From Fen-999 sp041480065 (GTDB lineage: Bacteria; Pseudomonadota; Gammaproteobacteria; Burkholderiales; Rhodocyclaceae), in assembly GCA_041480065.1 (NCBI GenBank), contig JBGOZF010000001.1, positions 62,001 to 126,000 on the forward strand: 64,000 bases of DNA, read 5' to 3'. Under the pieces are notes generated by a model. It had not been told where the DNA came from. It worked only from the letters and a program-made list of their open reading frames with translations, and did no database searches. The stretch's first letter is position 1. Each line of letters starts with the position of its first letter. Shown here piece by piece: positions 24,855 to 33,162 of this stretch. The translations under genes and the position numbers were made by a program.

Positions 24855-25478
24855 ATGAACGACTCAACACCCCCCGTAGATCGACGTCCCCTTTACTGGG
24901 CGCTCACGGTGATCGGCGTCATGATCGTCGTCTGGCTGGCGCTGCACTTCGTCGGCGAGCAGCGCTACTACAACACCGCATGGTGGCAATCCTGGCGCCC
25001 GATCACGCTGCGCTCGGAACCACAGGCCGCGCAGCCCGTCGAAGTTCGAGACCAGTGGCGCAACGCACTGACCGTCGTGCAGACCGAGAAGGGGCTCTAC
25101 TTTCTCAGCGGCACGAAATACGTGCCGTCGGCCGGAACGCCGGTGGTCATCCAGGCCAACGATCACTGGGAACTTTACATGTGCAGCACCGAGGGCCAAC
25201 GCTGCATGACCATCCACTCATTCTGCGCCGGTGCCGTTTGGCCCAACGTCAAGCGCGACGATACGGGGCGTGCCGAAGGCTGCTACGCACCCTACACTGG
25301 CAAACGCACGGCGGAGGATCTCAAGAAGCCGCCGCCGCCCACCGAACCGCCACGGGGCGGGCCCGGCAAGCGCTTCACGCAGGTTCCGCCTCCGGTGGGC
25401 GTTTCGCATCCGAGCGAATGGGCTTCGCTGATGGGCCTACCGGTCGCACCGGAACAGAAGCCGGCGGGAACACCATGA
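24855..25478 (+). CDS. Membrane-anchored protein of unknown function in the oxidase cluster
   Basis: 207 residues, not recognised. One N-terminal membrane helix (about 13-31, ALTVIGVMIVVWLALHFVG) is followed by a periplasmic part with four cysteines (CSTEGQRC, FCAG, GCYAP) and a Pro-rich stretch KKPPPPTEPP. The four cysteines could form disulphides or bind metal. The end overlaps the next SCO gene as ATGA, so they are coupled. A role in oxidase assembly is suggested only by this context. Confidence 0.7.
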   Translation: MNDSTPPVDRRPLYWALTVIGVMIVVWLALHFVGEQRYYNTAWWQSWRPITLRSEPQAAQPVEVRDQWRNALTVVQTEKGLYFLSGTKYVPSAGTPVVIQANDHWELYMCSTEGQRCMTIHSFCAGAVWPNVKRDDTGRAEGCYAPYTGKRTAEDLKKPPPPTEPPRGGPGKRFTQVPPPVGVSHPSEWASLMGLPVAPEQKPAGTP

Positions 25479-26116
25479 ACAAGGGCTGGTGGCGCTGGGC
25501 GCTGTTCGTCGGACTCTCGCTGGCAATGCTCGGCATCGCCCTGGTGCTGCACACCCTGCGCGGCGGGCCGGCACCCGCCATGCCACCGCCCGGCACCATG
25601 ACGTCGGCAACAATGACCAACGACACCCAGCCGCTGCCCGGGTTTTCGTTCGTCCGCAGCGGCACGCCGCTGACCAATGCAGACCTGCAAGGCCACTGGA
25701 CGCTGATGTTCTTCGGCTACACCTACTGCCCGGACATCTGCCCCACCAGCCTGGCGACCGTGAAAGACCTGAGAAGCCGCTTGCAGGCGGCCGGCGTCGC
25801 GCCGCCCCAAGTGGTGTTCGTCTCGGTGGACCCGGCGCGCGATACGCCCGAACGCATGGCGACGTTCGTCCAGTTCTTCGACCCGTCGTTCATCGGTGCG
25901 ACCGGTGACGACGCGAGCCTGGCGCCGCTGGCAAAGAACCTCGGCGTGTATTACCAGCGGCTCGATTCGAAGGACAAAGAGCACTACACCGTCGACCACA
26001 CCGCGGCGATCTACCTGATCGATCCGCAAGGCCGGCTGAAGGCGGTCTTCTCCTGGCCGCACGATCCGGCCGCGATGGCTGCCGACTACCCGAAGATCAT
26101 CGCCGGGGCCGGTTGA
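25475..26116 (+). CDS. SCO1/SenC-family protein, second copy
   Basis: 213 residues from ATG 25475. An N-terminal membrane helix, then the thioredoxin fold with copper motif YTYCPDICPTSL (CxxxC), VFVSVDPARDTPE and the distal histidine in VDHTAAIYLID. This is the classical SCO form, better conserved than the first copy at 21579. Its end overlaps the convergent oxidase-like gene by 20 bases, tail to tail. Two SCO proteins may serve CuA and CuB or different oxidases. Confidence 0.92.
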   Translation: MNKGWWRWALFVGLSLAMLGIALVLHTLRGGPAPAMPPPGTMTSATMTNDTQPLPGFSFVRSGTPLTNADLQGHWTLMFFGYTYCPDICPTSLATVKDLRSRLQAAGVAPPQVVFVSVDPARDTPERMATFVQFFDPSFIGATGDDASLAPLAKNLGVYYQRLDSKDKEHYTVDHTAAIYLIDPQGRLKAVFSWPHDPAAMAADYPKIIAGAG

Positions 26117-27419
26117 GTGTCGCCCGCAGGCACACGACGACGAACATCACGCCGCCGATGACGGCGATCAGACCGCCGAGTCCCATCAGGCCCATACCCA
26201 GCTTCTGCGGCAGCGACTGCAACATCTGCTCGGCGCCGGCCACCTTGCGCTGCACGCCATAGCCACCCGACCAGGCGAGCCCAAACACGTGCATTAGCTG
26301 GCCGCCGCCATAGACGTAGGGCTGGAGCCGGGCCATGCGCCCGGTCGGCGCGGCGAAGCCCAGACGCGGCAACAACACGTAGGCGAGCCCCATGAAGGCG
26401 AGCGTAACGCCGACGATCGAGCCGTGGTAATGCGCCGGAATCACGACATTGACGCCGCGGATCAGATAGCCGAGCACGCCGCCAACTGCGAACAGCAGCA
26501 ATGACGATGCCAGGGCCGATTTCGCCGGCGAGCTTTGGCGGCGTCCGCGCCAGAGCGACAGGAACGCCAGCACAACCAGGGGCAGCATCAGTGCATGCCC
26601 GAATTGCATCAGGCGCGCGAAGCAGCCGATATGCCCGCCGGAACCGACCGGACCCAGGGACATGATCACCGGCACCAGCAATACCGGCAGCGCCACCAGC
26701 CCGAACAGGCTGCTGGCGAGCCCGGCCGACAGGCGCGGCCCCTGGCCGATCTCCTCGGCCAGCCAGAACCACGCGAGCGCGGCGAGCAGTGCATGCTGGA
26801 ACTGGAGCACATGCCCGCCGCCCCAGAACAGCATTTCGTAGTAGCCCTGCCCTTCGAAGTCCGCGGGCATCCAGGTCCACGCCAGCAGGCACACGACTAA
26901 GGCTGAGAGCCCGATCAGCGCCGACAGGAACACCACCAGACGCGACGGATCCGAGAAGGAGAACCTGATCGTCGCCAGGCCGCGAAGCATCGTCACGCCG
27001 AAGCCTGTGACGGCGAGCAGAAGGCCGGCGAAGAACACCGGCTGACGCAGGATCGGAATGTAGTTGTTCAGCAGCGGCCGGGCGTGAGGAAAGAACGGCG
27101 ACACCACCATCAGCACGGTACCGGCCGCGGCCAGCCAAACGCCGGCCATGCCTGCCGCGAAGAAACGGCCGTTGCCGGCCAGGCTCCATAGCAGGGCCGC
27201 AAAGGCCATGAACCAGATCAGTACCGACAGATCGACGTGAACGATCAGCGAGGCACGGAAGAAATCACCCTGCGGCAGAAGGTCCTGAATACCGGGCGTG
27301 CGGGAGAAGGCCAGCAGAATCGCCAGCAGGCCGGCGCCGGCCAATGCGGCCAGACCCAGCCATAGCCAGGCGCGGGCCAGGCGTGCGGATTTCTCGTCGA
27401 AACTGGTCAGTGCAAACAT
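26097..27419 (-). CDS. Haem-copper-oxidase subunit I-like membrane protein, divergent
   Basis: 440 residues and about 12 membrane helices, from ATG 27419. Histidine-bearing helices resemble cbb3/NOR-type subunit I: IVHVDLSVLIWFM, WGGGHVLQFQHALL, GSGGHIGCFARLMQFGH and IPAHYHGSIVG, the last like the haem-ligand H-x-H helix. I cannot find the double histidine (HH) that normally completes the CuB site. No subunit II or III partner is adjacent on the - strand. It may be an incomplete oxidase or NO-reductase relative, or an assembly or sensor protein. Family placement is fairly safe, function is open. Confidence 0.75.
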   Translation of the reverse strand: MFALTSFDEKSARLARAWLWLGLAALAGAGLLAILLAFSRTPGIQDLLPQGDFFRASLIVHVDLSVLIWFMAFAALLWSLAGNGRFFAAGMAGVWLAAAGTVLMVVSPFFPHARPLLNNYIPILRQPVFFAGLLLAVTGFGVTMLRGLATIRFSFSDPSRLVVFLSALIGLSALVVCLLAWTWMPADFEGQGYYEMLFWGGGHVLQFQHALLAALAWFWLAEEIGQGPRLSAGLASSLFGLVALPVLLVPVIMSLGPVGSGGHIGCFARLMQFGHALMLPLVVLAFLSLWRGRRQSSPAKSALASSLLLFAVGGVLGYLIRGVNVVIPAHYHGSIVGVTLAFMGLAYVLLPRLGFAAPTGRMARLQPYVYGGGQLMHVFGLAWSGGYGVQRKVAGAEQMLQSLPQKLGMGLMGLGGLIAVIGGVMFVVVCLRATLNRPRR

Positions 27420-27769
27420 GGAGTCGCTGCGGGTGTAGTCAAGCGGGAATGGCAGTATATGCCGGGCTCGCACGCCGGCGACACGCGAAAGTGAACTCTC
27501 GATACCAATGCAATGCCCGAGGCCACCGGCTCGGTTCTGTACCGGATTCAGGATGCGAGGAACGGGCAAGGGCAGCGGGCCGGAATTGGTCGCTCCGGAT
27601 GCACCGGGCAGCCAGGCAAATCAATTCGCCCAGAGCAGCAGTGGCTGAGATCCGAAATCAATGCCCCCCTGAGGAGTTCCGCACGATCTCGCTCGCCCAT
27701 CCGATGTATCGCGAGAAAGCGGGCTACCTACCAGTGTGCGCTCGGGGTCATTCTTCGGAGCTCACTCCC
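27420..27769. other. Intergenic region before moxR, no clear element
   Basis: About 350 bases between the divergent oxidase-like gene and the moxR start. It should contain both promoters. I find no convincing -35/-10 pair, sigma-54 site, hairpin or small gene. The moxR frame stays open upstream into this stretch, but the added sequence does not look protein-like. Confidence 0.4.
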
Positions 27770-28822
27770 ATGCCAATTGTCGCGCTATCATCCAGTGACC
27801 CGGCGAAACAGCAAGGTTTGAGCGAAAAAATGACTTCAGACATTGAGAAGCTTGGACAGGAGATTGGCAAGGAAGGGGAAGTTCTCCGTCGCCTGACTTC
27901 CGCAATGGCGACTGTCATCGTCGGCCAGAAGTTCCTCGTTGAACGAATTCTGGTCGCCCTCCTGACCAACGGTCATATTCTTATCGAAGGGGTTCCTGGG
28001 TTGGCCAAGACCAAGGTGGTCAAGAGCCTGGCCAAGCTGATCGATGCCCGATTCCAGCGAGTTCAATTCACACCGGACCTGCTTCCCGCCGATTTGATTG
28101 GAACACTGATTTTCGACCCTCGGGAAGGCGCATTTACAACGCGAAAAGGGCCGATATTCGCTAACGTCGTCCTCGCCGACGAAATCAACCGGGCACCGGC
28201 AAAGGTGCATAGCGCTCTTCTCGAGGCCATGGAGGAGCGACAGGTGACAATCGGTGAATTGTCTTATCCACTGGACCGACTGTTCCTGGTCCTGGCGACC
28301 CAGAACCCCATCGAGCAGGAAGGGACCTATCCGCTTCCGGAAGCCCAGATGGACCGTTTCATGCTAAAGATCGTGATTACCTACCCTTCCCGAGACGAGG
28401 AGCGCGAGATCATGCGTCTTGCCGGCCGGGTAAGCAGGTCGGAAGAACTGGCTCCGCTGCTTCATCCGGATGACATTATTCGAATGCGCAATCTGGTCGA
28501 CGCGATCTACCTGGATGCGAAGATCGAGAAATACATCGTCGATCTGGTCTTTGCCACGCGGGAGCCGGCTGCTTGCGGATTTGCCGACCTGGCACGCTTC
28601 ATCGAGTATGGCGCATCGCCCAGGGCAAGCATCAATCTCGTTCTTGGTGCCCGGGCCATGGCTTTTCTGCGCGGGCGCGGCTATGTCGTTCCCCAGGACG
28701 TCAAGGATATCGCCCTCGACGTGATACGTCACCGGATAGTGCTCAACTACGAGGCAGACGCAGCCGGAATTACGGTCGATGGCATCATCGGCCGGCTCCT
28801 GGCTGAAATCGAGGTGCCCTGA
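27770..28822 (+). CDS. MoxR-family AAA+ ATPase
   Basis: 350 residues from ATG 27770, chosen for GGAG nine bases upstream; ATG 27830 (330 residues) is also possible and would match the usual family length. Walker A GVPGLAKTK, Walker B VVLADEINRA, sensor 1 LATQNP and the MoxR insert with RKGPIFANV are present. MoxR proteins act as chaperone-like ATPases for vWA-domain partners. Here it heads a run of DUF58 and vWA genes, the standard MoxR-Bat arrangement. Confidence 0.93.
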   Translation: MPIVALSSSDPAKQQGLSEKMTSDIEKLGQEIGKEGEVLRRLTSAMATVIVGQKFLVERILVALLTNGHILIEGVPGLAKTKVVKSLAKLIDARFQRVQFTPDLLPADLIGTLIFDPREGAFTTRKGPIFANVVLADEINRAPAKVHSALLEAMEERQVTIGELSYPLDRLFLVLATQNPIEQEGTYPLPEAQMDRFMLKIVITYPSRDEEREIMRLAGRVSRSEELAPLLHPDDIIRMRNLVDAIYLDAKIEKYIVDLVFATREPAACGFADLARFIEYGASPRASINLVLGARAMAFLRGRGYVVPQDVKDIALDVIRHRIVLNYEADAAGITVDGIIGRLLAEIEVP

Positions 28823-28825
28823 CCG

Positions 28826-29731
28826 ATGCTTCTCGACGAGTGGGAACTCGAGCGTACGGCTTGGCCGCCCGTGGATATCCGTCGATTGGAGGTCCTTTCA
28901 TCGAAGTTGGTGACCAGCATCTTTGCCGGCGAGTATCGCAGCGTCTTTCGCGGACGCGGCATCGAATTCGAGGACGTTCGCGACTACCAGCCAGGAGATG
29001 ACGTACGCAGCATCGACTGGAATGTTACCGCTCGTACCGGTCGTCCCTTTGTCAAGCAGTTCGTCGAGGAAAGGGAAATGACGGTCATTTTGCTGCTCGA
29101 CGTCTCCCCCTCCCTGAGATGTACTACTGCGCACGGACGCAAGAGCCGGGCAGCAGCGGAGATCGTAGCCCTGCTGGCGTTTGCGGCGGCGCGCAGCAAC
29201 GACCGCGTCGGGCTGCTGACATTTACTGATCGGGTCGAACGCTATATTCCGCCGGCAAAGGGGCCTCGCCATGCAAAATGGCTTATTGCCGAGGGGCTAC
29301 GGCAGGCTCCGGCGGGCAAGGGAACAGACCTTGCTGGTGCACTGAATTACCTGAACCGCGTCCAGCGGCGCAGCGCCATCCTGTTTCTAATATCCGACTT
29401 CGTCGCAGCCGACTTTCGGCTTCCTCTTGCCGCCGCAGCGCGGCGACACGATGTCGTGGCGATTACGCTGACCGATCCGATCGACCACCAGTTGCCGGAT
29501 GTCGGTCTGGTGGAGGTAACTGATGCCGAAACCGGAAACCGCCGCTTGATCGACACCGACAATGCCGAGGTCATGGCCGCTTACGGGCGGCATGCCGCCC
29601 GGCGCAATGCGGCATTGAAGCAGACCTTCGCGGCCGCGGGCGTGGAGTATCTGGCAATTGACACCAGCACTGCGCCAGTGCAGTGCCTGGTCCGATTCTT
29701 TCTGGGCCGACAGCGGCGGCTGAGTCGTTGA
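28826..29731 (+). CDS. DUF58-domain protein (vWA-like)
   Basis: 301 residues. The N-terminal half has the DUF58 signature GRGIEFEDVRDYQPGDDVRSIDW, followed by TARTGRPFVKQF and a vWA-like fold with the MIDAS motif DVSPS (about residue 94). It starts three bases after moxR. DUF58 proteins are regular partners of MoxR in metal-dependent protein assembly or maturation. No signal peptide, so it is cytoplasmic. Confidence 0.92.
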   Translation: MLLDEWELERTAWPPVDIRRLEVLSSKLVTSIFAGEYRSVFRGRGIEFEDVRDYQPGDDVRSIDWNVTARTGRPFVKQFVEEREMTVILLLDVSPSLRCTTAHGRKSRAAAEIVALLAFAAARSNDRVGLLTFTDRVERYIPPAKGPRHAKWLIAEGLRQAPAGKGTDLAGALNYLNRVQRRSAILFLISDFVAADFRLPLAAAARRHDVVAITLTDPIDHQLPDVGLVEVTDAETGNRRLIDTDNAEVMAAYGRHAARRNAALKQTFAAAGVEYLAIDTSTAPVQCLVRFFLGRQRRLSR

Positions 29732-29733
29732 GC

Positions 29734-30324
29734 GTGAAACGATTGCTTGGGCGTTTCTCATTGGTGGGGAATACCATTCTCACCGTGCATTTCAATGCCA
29801 ACGCTGCCACCACGATTACGGCGGACATTCGCGAGATCCGTGGACCTGTGCAGGTGGATGGCCCGCCATTCTTCATCCTGACTGCAGGTGTACTCATCCT
29901 TGTCCTGGCGGCGCTTTTGATACGAAACCGCTTACGTCGGGATCTTGATCGATCGCACTCCACGACGCCGACTCCCCCGGTTCAGCCACGCCAGGCTGCC
30001 AGTCGCCGGCTCGCACAATTGGCCGCCGAATTCCGCGCGGGTTCCTGTGCGGGCGACCGGTTGATACTGTGCCTGGACGAAGTTCTGCGTGGCGAACTGG
30101 TCGATCGAACGGGGATTCCCGCCACGCGACTCACCTCGGCGGAATTGCTGCGAGATGTCGGCGCCAATTCCGGCGATGCGTGCCGGGCACTGCTCGCCGA
30201 TCTCCTTCCCCTGGTCGATCAAGTCAAGTTCGCCCGCCACAGTCCCAATGCGGTTGAGATAGATCAGGCTTTGAGCGTGGCCGCCGGTGTTTTGGCTGCG
30301 CTTCGGCCCGGACAAACCGCATGA
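29734..30324 (+). CDS. DUF4381-like single-pass membrane protein
   Basis: About 196 residues from GTG 29734; a TTG at 29728 overlapping the previous stop is equally possible. A short outside part contains DIREIRGPVQVDGPP, then one membrane helix (FFILTAGVLILVLAALLI) and a cytoplasmic helical domain with LAAEFRAG, TRLTSAELLRD and LLPLVDQVKF. That layout and position match DUF4381 proteins found between DUF58 and vWA genes in Bat operons. It overlaps the next gene by four bases. The N-terminus before the helix is less typical. Confidence 0.75.
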   Translation: MKRLLGRFSLVGNTILTVHFNANAATTITADIREIRGPVQVDGPPFFILTAGVLILVLAALLIRNRLRRDLDRSHSTTPTPPVQPRQAASRRLAQLAAEFRAGSCAGDRLILCLDEVLRGELVDRTGIPATRLTSAELLRDVGANSGDACRALLADLLPLVDQVKFARHSPNAVEIDQALSVAAGVLAALRPGQTA

Positions 30325-31367
30325 GGTTTCTCGATCCGCAGTGGCTGGTCCTGCTGCTGCTTCTTGTCCCGTGGACGCTTTGGCACCGGCGGCGCGAAGG
30401 ATCGGGCTCCGCCTCGCCGATGGCCGACGCCGGCCAGATTGCGGCCCTGCCGGAGACGCCACGCGTTCGCGCTTACCGTTTGTTGCCTCTGATGCGGATG
30501 TCTGTTCTGGTTCTGATCATCGTGGCTCTTGCCCGCCCTCAGACGATCAAGCACGAAAGCACGATCGCCAGTGAAGGAGTCGATCTGGTCGCAGTCCTCG
30601 ACCTGTCCACCAGCATGCTGGCTGAAGACCGACAGGCCAACGGAGCGGCAACGCACGACACAGGAAAGAACCGACTGGGCATGGCCAAGGAGGTTCTGGT
30701 GGATTTTCTGCATGGTCGCCCGGGAGACCGAATCGGCCTCATTGCCTTTGCGGCCCGTGCCTACCCAGCCGCCCCCCTCACGGTGGACCATGCCTGGCTT
30801 CAGACAGTCGTAACCCGTTTGCAGGCTGGCAGCGTCGAGGATGGTACTGCCCTCGGCGACGCCTTGCTCGCAGCGCTCAACCGCCTGCGTGCTCAGCCGG
30901 CGACCGATCCGGCAGGACCGACCGCAGTGGAAGCGCAAGGCCAAGCCATCATCGTGATTACCGATGGTCGCAGCAACGCCGGCACTGCCACGCCACAAGT
31001 GGCGGCAATGGCGGCCAAGGCGCTGGGCATCCGCATCCATACCATCGGCATCGGCTCCCATGGCCAAGCGGTCATACCGATGGTGGATCCGTTGGGAAAC
31101 ACACGCTACCGGCGTGTGGAAGCAGACCTGGATGAGGCCACCTTGCGGGAGGTTGCCTCGATCAGCGGCGGCAGCTACTTTCGGGCCGATGATCGCGATG
31201 TGCTGGCAAAGGTTTTCCGGGACATTGACCGGCTCGAAAAGCGGCCGATGGAGCAGAAGATCCACTTTGCCTACCAGGAACAGTTCCCTCCGCTGCTGGT
31301 GGCCGCGCTGGCCATCGCGCTGGTGGAACTGATGCTTCGCGCTACCCTCTTGCGCAAGCTGCCTTGA
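30321..31367 (+). CDS. batA: vWA-domain membrane protein, BatA-like
   Basis: 348 residues. Two N-terminal membrane helices (LDPQWLVLLLLLVPW and LLPLMRMSVLVLIIVALA) flank a short loop, then a vWA domain with MIDAS DLSTSM, a threonine in DGTALGDAL, and ITDGRSNAG. A C-terminal helix (LLVAALAIALVELMLR) closes it. This is the BatA/Aerotolerance plan. In Bacteroides, Leptospira and others Bat proteins are linked to stress tolerance and envelope function; the molecular role is unsettled. Confidence 0.88.
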   Translation: MRFLDPQWLVLLLLLVPWTLWHRRREGSGSASPMADAGQIAALPETPRVRAYRLLPLMRMSVLVLIIVALARPQTIKHESTIASEGVDLVAVLDLSTSMLAEDRQANGAATHDTGKNRLGMAKEVLVDFLHGRPGDRIGLIAFAARAYPAAPLTVDHAWLQTVVTRLQAGSVEDGTALGDALLAALNRLRAQPATDPAGPTAVEAQGQAIIVITDGRSNAGTATPQVAAMAAKALGIRIHTIGIGSHGQAVIPMVDPLGNTRYRRVEADLDEATLREVASISGGSYFRADDRDVLAKVFRDIDRLEKRPMEQKIHFAYQEQFPPLLVAALAIALVELMLRATLLRKLP

Positions 31368-31368
31368 C

Positions 31369-32349
31369 ATGGCCTGGGCTGCCTCTGCCTACGCTTGGCT
31401 CCTGCTCCTGGCCCTCCCGGGTTGGCTTCTGCTGCGCCGGGCCAACCAGCGACGGGAAAGGGACCTGCTCCGACTTTCCGGCGAGGGGCGAGGGCAAGTC
31501 TCCGGCTCGACACGCGCTTGGCGCCGGCTCGGCTGGTGGCTGCAGGCGATTGCGTCAGTACTCATCATCGCGGCCCTCTGCCGTCCGCAGTGGGGGCAGG
31601 TGCCGGCCCAACAGCACAGTCGCGGGATCGATATCCTGGTTGCCCTGGACGTCTCGCGCAGCATGCTGGCGGACGATATGAAACCAAATCGCCTGGCGGC
31701 TGCCAAGCGATCGGTTACGGATCTGCTGCCAAAACTGGGGGGCAATCGCGTCGGACTGATCGCCTTTGCCGGCAGCGCATTCATGGTCTGCCCACTTACC
31801 ACCGACTATGAGACCTTTGCCAATGTCCTACTTCAGACCGACCCCGATTCGATCCCCTTGGGTGGCACTTCGCTTGCCGGCGTCCTGAACGAAGCCAAGC
31901 GGGCCTTCGGAGAAAAGGGAGGCAAAGGGGGCGTTCTGATCGTGATCAGCGACGGCGAGGACCACGGCAGCGACATCACGGCGGCGACGGACGCCCTGCA
32001 TACGGCTGGTGTTACCGTCCACACCGTGAGCGTGGGCACCGCCACTGGTGGTTTGATTCCATTGCCAGACGGGCAATTCCTCAAGAGCCGAGAAGGGACA
32101 GTCGTCAGGAGCCGAAGGCAAGTCGAGCCCCTCAGGACCCTTGCCGCCGGTACGGGAGGCCGCCAGCTTGACTTGGCGGCTGACCCGAAGGCCTTGGAAC
32201 AACTGCTCTCAACGGAGGGGGCAGCTCAAGCTTGGCTGGACAGGGAGGAAACCCGCTCTCAACTGGAAGATCGTTTCCAGATCCCGCTGGCCGTGGCGTT
32301 GCTCCTGCTTCTCATTGAACCGGTCATCGGCAGGCGCGGCCAGCGATGA
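31369..32349 (+). CDS. batB: vWA-domain membrane protein, BatB-like
   Basis: 326 residues, paralogous in plan to the preceding gene: N-terminal helices, vWA domain with DVSRSMLADDM and ISDGEDHGSD, and a final helix near residue 310 (LAVALLLLLIEPVIG). The GGTSLAGVLNEA segment supplies the MIDAS threonine. It starts one base after the batA-like stop and overlaps batC-like by four bases, so the set is tightly coupled. Confidence 0.88.
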   Translation: MAWAASAYAWLLLLALPGWLLLRRANQRRERDLLRLSGEGRGQVSGSTRAWRRLGWWLQAIASVLIIAALCRPQWGQVPAQQHSRGIDILVALDVSRSMLADDMKPNRLAAAKRSVTDLLPKLGGNRVGLIAFAGSAFMVCPLTTDYETFANVLLQTDPDSIPLGGTSLAGVLNEAKRAFGEKGGKGGVLIVISDGEDHGSDITAATDALHTAGVTVHTVSVGTATGGLIPLPDGQFLKSREGTVVRSRRQVEPLRTLAAGTGGRQLDLAADPKALEQLLSTEGAAQAWLDREETRSQLEDRFQIPLAVALLLLLIEPVIGRRGQR

Positions 32350-33158
32350 GTCATCGATTCGGACGACTCCTTCTGACGTGCCTGGCCCTGGCGGCGTTGG
32401 CGATCGCCCTGCGCATGGACGCGGCGAACTTTTTCGTATGGCGGGGGAACGCGGAAATGCGTGCCGGGAATGCCGCGGCGGCTCAGGCCGCTTTTCGCCG
32501 TTCCATGGCCCTGGGCAAGGAAAGTGCACCGCTTCGCTTCAACCTTGCAGTGAGTCTCTACAAGGTCGGTGAATTTGAAGAAGCCCGGCAACAATTCGAG
32601 GCCGTTCTGGCCACGGCAGGTCCTGATCTCACGGCAGCGACGCTCTACAATCGAGGCAATACGCTTTATCGTCTTGCGGAACAGAAGGCCCCCCAGGACC
32701 TGCAGGCAGCCGCTCGACTCTGGCAGGCCGCGATTGCCGATTATGCCGAAAGCCTGGCCCGCGATCCTGAGGCCACGGACGCCCGCGGCAACCTGGACCT
32801 CGCCCGTATGCGGCTCGCGGCCCTGCGGATGGCGCGGGATCGGGAACGGGACAGTCGCCGTCAGGGCAGCGCCGAAATGGCACGCTCGCCGGAAAGCCCG
32901 ACCCAAAGCGGCCCCCAGACCATGGCTGGTCAACGGGATGCGGTGGCCGGGCAGCACGAAACGACGACGCAGGACGGCGGCACGACTCGGCAGGATAATG
33001 TGGAACCACCCACGGCGGCCGGTCATTCCCGGCGAGACATGTCGCGGACCGAGGCAGAGCGTTTGTTGAATGACGCCCGCGGGCGCGACAAACTGTTCGG
33101 TCTCCCGTTGAGCGGCAATTCGACGGCTCAAATGACCAAGCCGGACAAGGATTGGTAA
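32346..33158 (+). CDS. batC: TPR protein, BatC-like
   Basis: 270 residues with an N-terminal membrane helix/signal anchor (LLLTCLALAALAIAL), then about three TPR units (RAGNAAAAQAAFRRSMALG, FNLAVSLYKVGEFEEARQQF, ATLYNRGNTLYRLAE) and a hydrophilic, Gln- and Thr-rich C-terminal tail. BatC proteins have this form and act as periplasmic scaffold. The end LFGLPLSGN...KPDKDW is typical of the family. Confidence 0.83.
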   Translation: MSHRFGRLLLTCLALAALAIALRMDAANFFVWRGNAEMRAGNAAAAQAAFRRSMALGKESAPLRFNLAVSLYKVGEFEEARQQFEAVLATAGPDLTAATLYNRGNTLYRLAEQKAPQDLQAAARLWQAAIADYAESLARDPEATDARGNLDLARMRLAALRMARDRERDSRRQGSAEMARSPESPTQSGPQTMAGQRDAVAGQHETTTQDGGTTRQDNVEPPTAAGHSRRDMSRTEAERLLNDARGRDKLFGLPLSGNSTAQMTKPDKDW

Positions 33159-33162
33159 TGTC

